DNA from: Pseudomonadota bacterium
GTDB taxonomy: Bacteria > Pseudomonadota > Alphaproteobacteria > Rhodobacterales > Rhodobacteraceae
DNA: 64,000 nucleotides
Direction: 5' to 3'
Assembly: GCA_020161655.1 (NCBI GenBank)
Contig: JAIUPC010000019.1
Location: 226,280 to 290,279, forward strand
Part shown: positions 63,611 through 64,000 of the stretch, piece by piece
Position numbering within the stretch: position 1 is the first letter of the stretch
Layout of the letters: each line of letters starts with the position of its first letter
The notes under the pieces: model-generated
Databases searched by the model: none
Seen by the model: only the letters and a program-made list of their open reading frames with translations
Told to the model about the DNA's origin: nothing
Program-made: the position numbers and the translations under genes

Positions 63611-64000
63611 CTACCTGCGACCGCCGCCCCGACCGGGGTTGCTTTCGTCATGGCCGTCATCGTCATTGCCATGACCATTGTCGTGGTCGCCGCCGTCGTC
63701 GCCGCCGTTGCCGCCGCCGTTGCCGCCGCCGCCGTTGCCGCCGCCGCCGTGGCCGCCGCCACCATGGCCGCCGCCGTGGCCGCCGCCACCATGGCCGCCG
63801 CCGCCGTGGCCACCGCCGCCGGTACTGCCACCGCCGTGGCCGCCACCACCAGTGCCGCCGCCACCGCCACCGCCAGTGCCACCACCACCAGTGCCGCCGC
63901 CGCCGGTACCGCCACCGCCAGTGCCACCACCGCCAGTGCCGCCGCCGCCGGTACCACCACCGCCAGTGCCGCCGCCGCCGGTACCACCACCGCCAGTGCC
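63611..64000 (-). CDS. Glycine-rich repeat protein, C-terminal part
   Basis: Only the last 129 codons are in the window; the gene continues off the right edge. The minus-strand frame ends HGNDDDGHDESNPGRGGGRR then TAG at 63613. Upstream is a low-complexity run: TGGGG pentapeptides, then H-G-G-G(-G) units, then N-G-G-G units, then the Asp-rich tail. The DNA has perfect 30-base tandem repeats (63931-63960 and 63961-63990). The Ala/Val-rich frame that is also open here is a shadow. The function is unknown; a surface, calcium- or metal-binding protein is possible. Confidence 0.7.
   Translation of the reverse strand, partial: GTGGGGTGGGGTGGGGTGGGGTGGGGTGGGGTGGGGTGGGGTGGGGGGGTGGGGHGGGSTGGGGHGGGGHGGGGHGGGHGGGGHGGGGNGGGGNGGGNGGDDGGDHDNGHGNDDDGHDESNPGRGGGRR
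63931..64000. repeat. 30-base tandem repeat in glycine-rich gene
   Basis: The 30 bases at 63931-63960 are repeated exactly at 63961-63990, and a third unit starts at 63991; a diverged unit precedes them at 63901-63930. Each unit encodes two TGGGG pentapeptides on the minus strand. Such tandem repeats can vary in number by slippage. Confidence 0.9.

Noticed and set aside
63550-63990. A minus-strand Ala/Val-rich 146-codon frame over the repeat region
   Set aside because: The other minus-strand frame gives a Gly-rich protein with a balanced Asp-rich tail and a proper stop at 63611-63613; the Ala/Val frame is its shadow.
63900-64000. A CRISPR array at the right edge
   Set aside because: The repeats are contiguous 30-base units without spacers and are in frame with a glycine-rich protein.

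Overview
The window is a gene-dense, high-GC chromosomal segment of an alphaproteobacterium, almost certainly a member of the Rhodobacteraceae (Rhodobacterales). Evidence for this is the adjacent ctrA and sciP cell-cycle genes, the LpxI-type lipid A enzyme, the aglR/aglEFGAK alpha-glucoside locus, the MocR-type taurine regulator next to tauABC/tpa/xsc, and the short palindromes typical of this family between genes. I see no insertion sequence, prophage, CRISPR array, tRNA or rRNA.

Left part (1-19.6 kb): the start of recG overlaps ligA. ctrA and sciP follow on the minus strand, then mnmA on the plus strand and a small GH19-type lysozyme/chitinase gene. A long minus-strand envelope and translation cluster runs pyrH-frr-uppS-cdsA-dxr-rseP-(54-aa membrane protein)-bamA-skp-fabZ-lpxA-lpxI-lpxB. 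It covers ribosome recycling, UMP synthesis, isoprenoid carrier and phospholipid precursors, outer-membrane assembly and lipid A. miaA is divergent from pyrH and lacks an ordinary start codon. An AraC-type regulator follows it.

Middle part (19.7-44 kb): a peptide/opine-type ABC transporter has a Tat-exported binding protein, two permeases and a fused double ATPase. It ends against a convergent FemAB/GNAT-like gene. The alpha-glucoside locus aglE-aglF-aglG-aglA-aglK runs leftwards from a shared control region with aglR, and aglR is followed by a GH1 beta-glucosidase and glucokinase. Facing them are pgi, pgl and zwf. Together these genes take up disaccharides, hydrolyse them, phosphorylate glucose and feed it into 6-phosphogluconate. 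AcuI-type reductase, Asp/Glu racemase and HpsN/HisD-type dehydrogenase genes follow, with a divergent LysR regulator.

Right part (44-64 kb): a taurine (C2-sulfonate) dissimilation locus. TauABC imports taurine, Tpa transaminates it to sulfoacetaldehyde, and Xsc gives acetyl phosphate and sulfite. Pta and AckA convert acetyl phosphate to acetyl-CoA or to acetate plus ATP. A TauE-like protein may export the anion, and a cytoplasmic SoeABC molybdoenzyme oxidises sulfite to sulfate. TauR is the likely regulator. An unrelated polytopic membrane protein gene with different codon use sits inside the locus. The window ends with a periplasmic transglutaminase-like cysteine protease and the C-terminus of a glycine-rich repeat protein.

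The most useful unexpected signals are these. Two different ABC permeases (TauC and AglG) carry an extra VCBS/cadherin-like loop. All three binding-protein genes are followed by a strong hairpin before their permease genes. Clear operator palindromes sit at aglE/aglR and upstream of zwf. A GANTC site plus a CtrA box lie upstream of ctrA, and miaA appears to need a CTG start. Many starts were chosen by ribosome-binding site and overlap rather than by longest frame.
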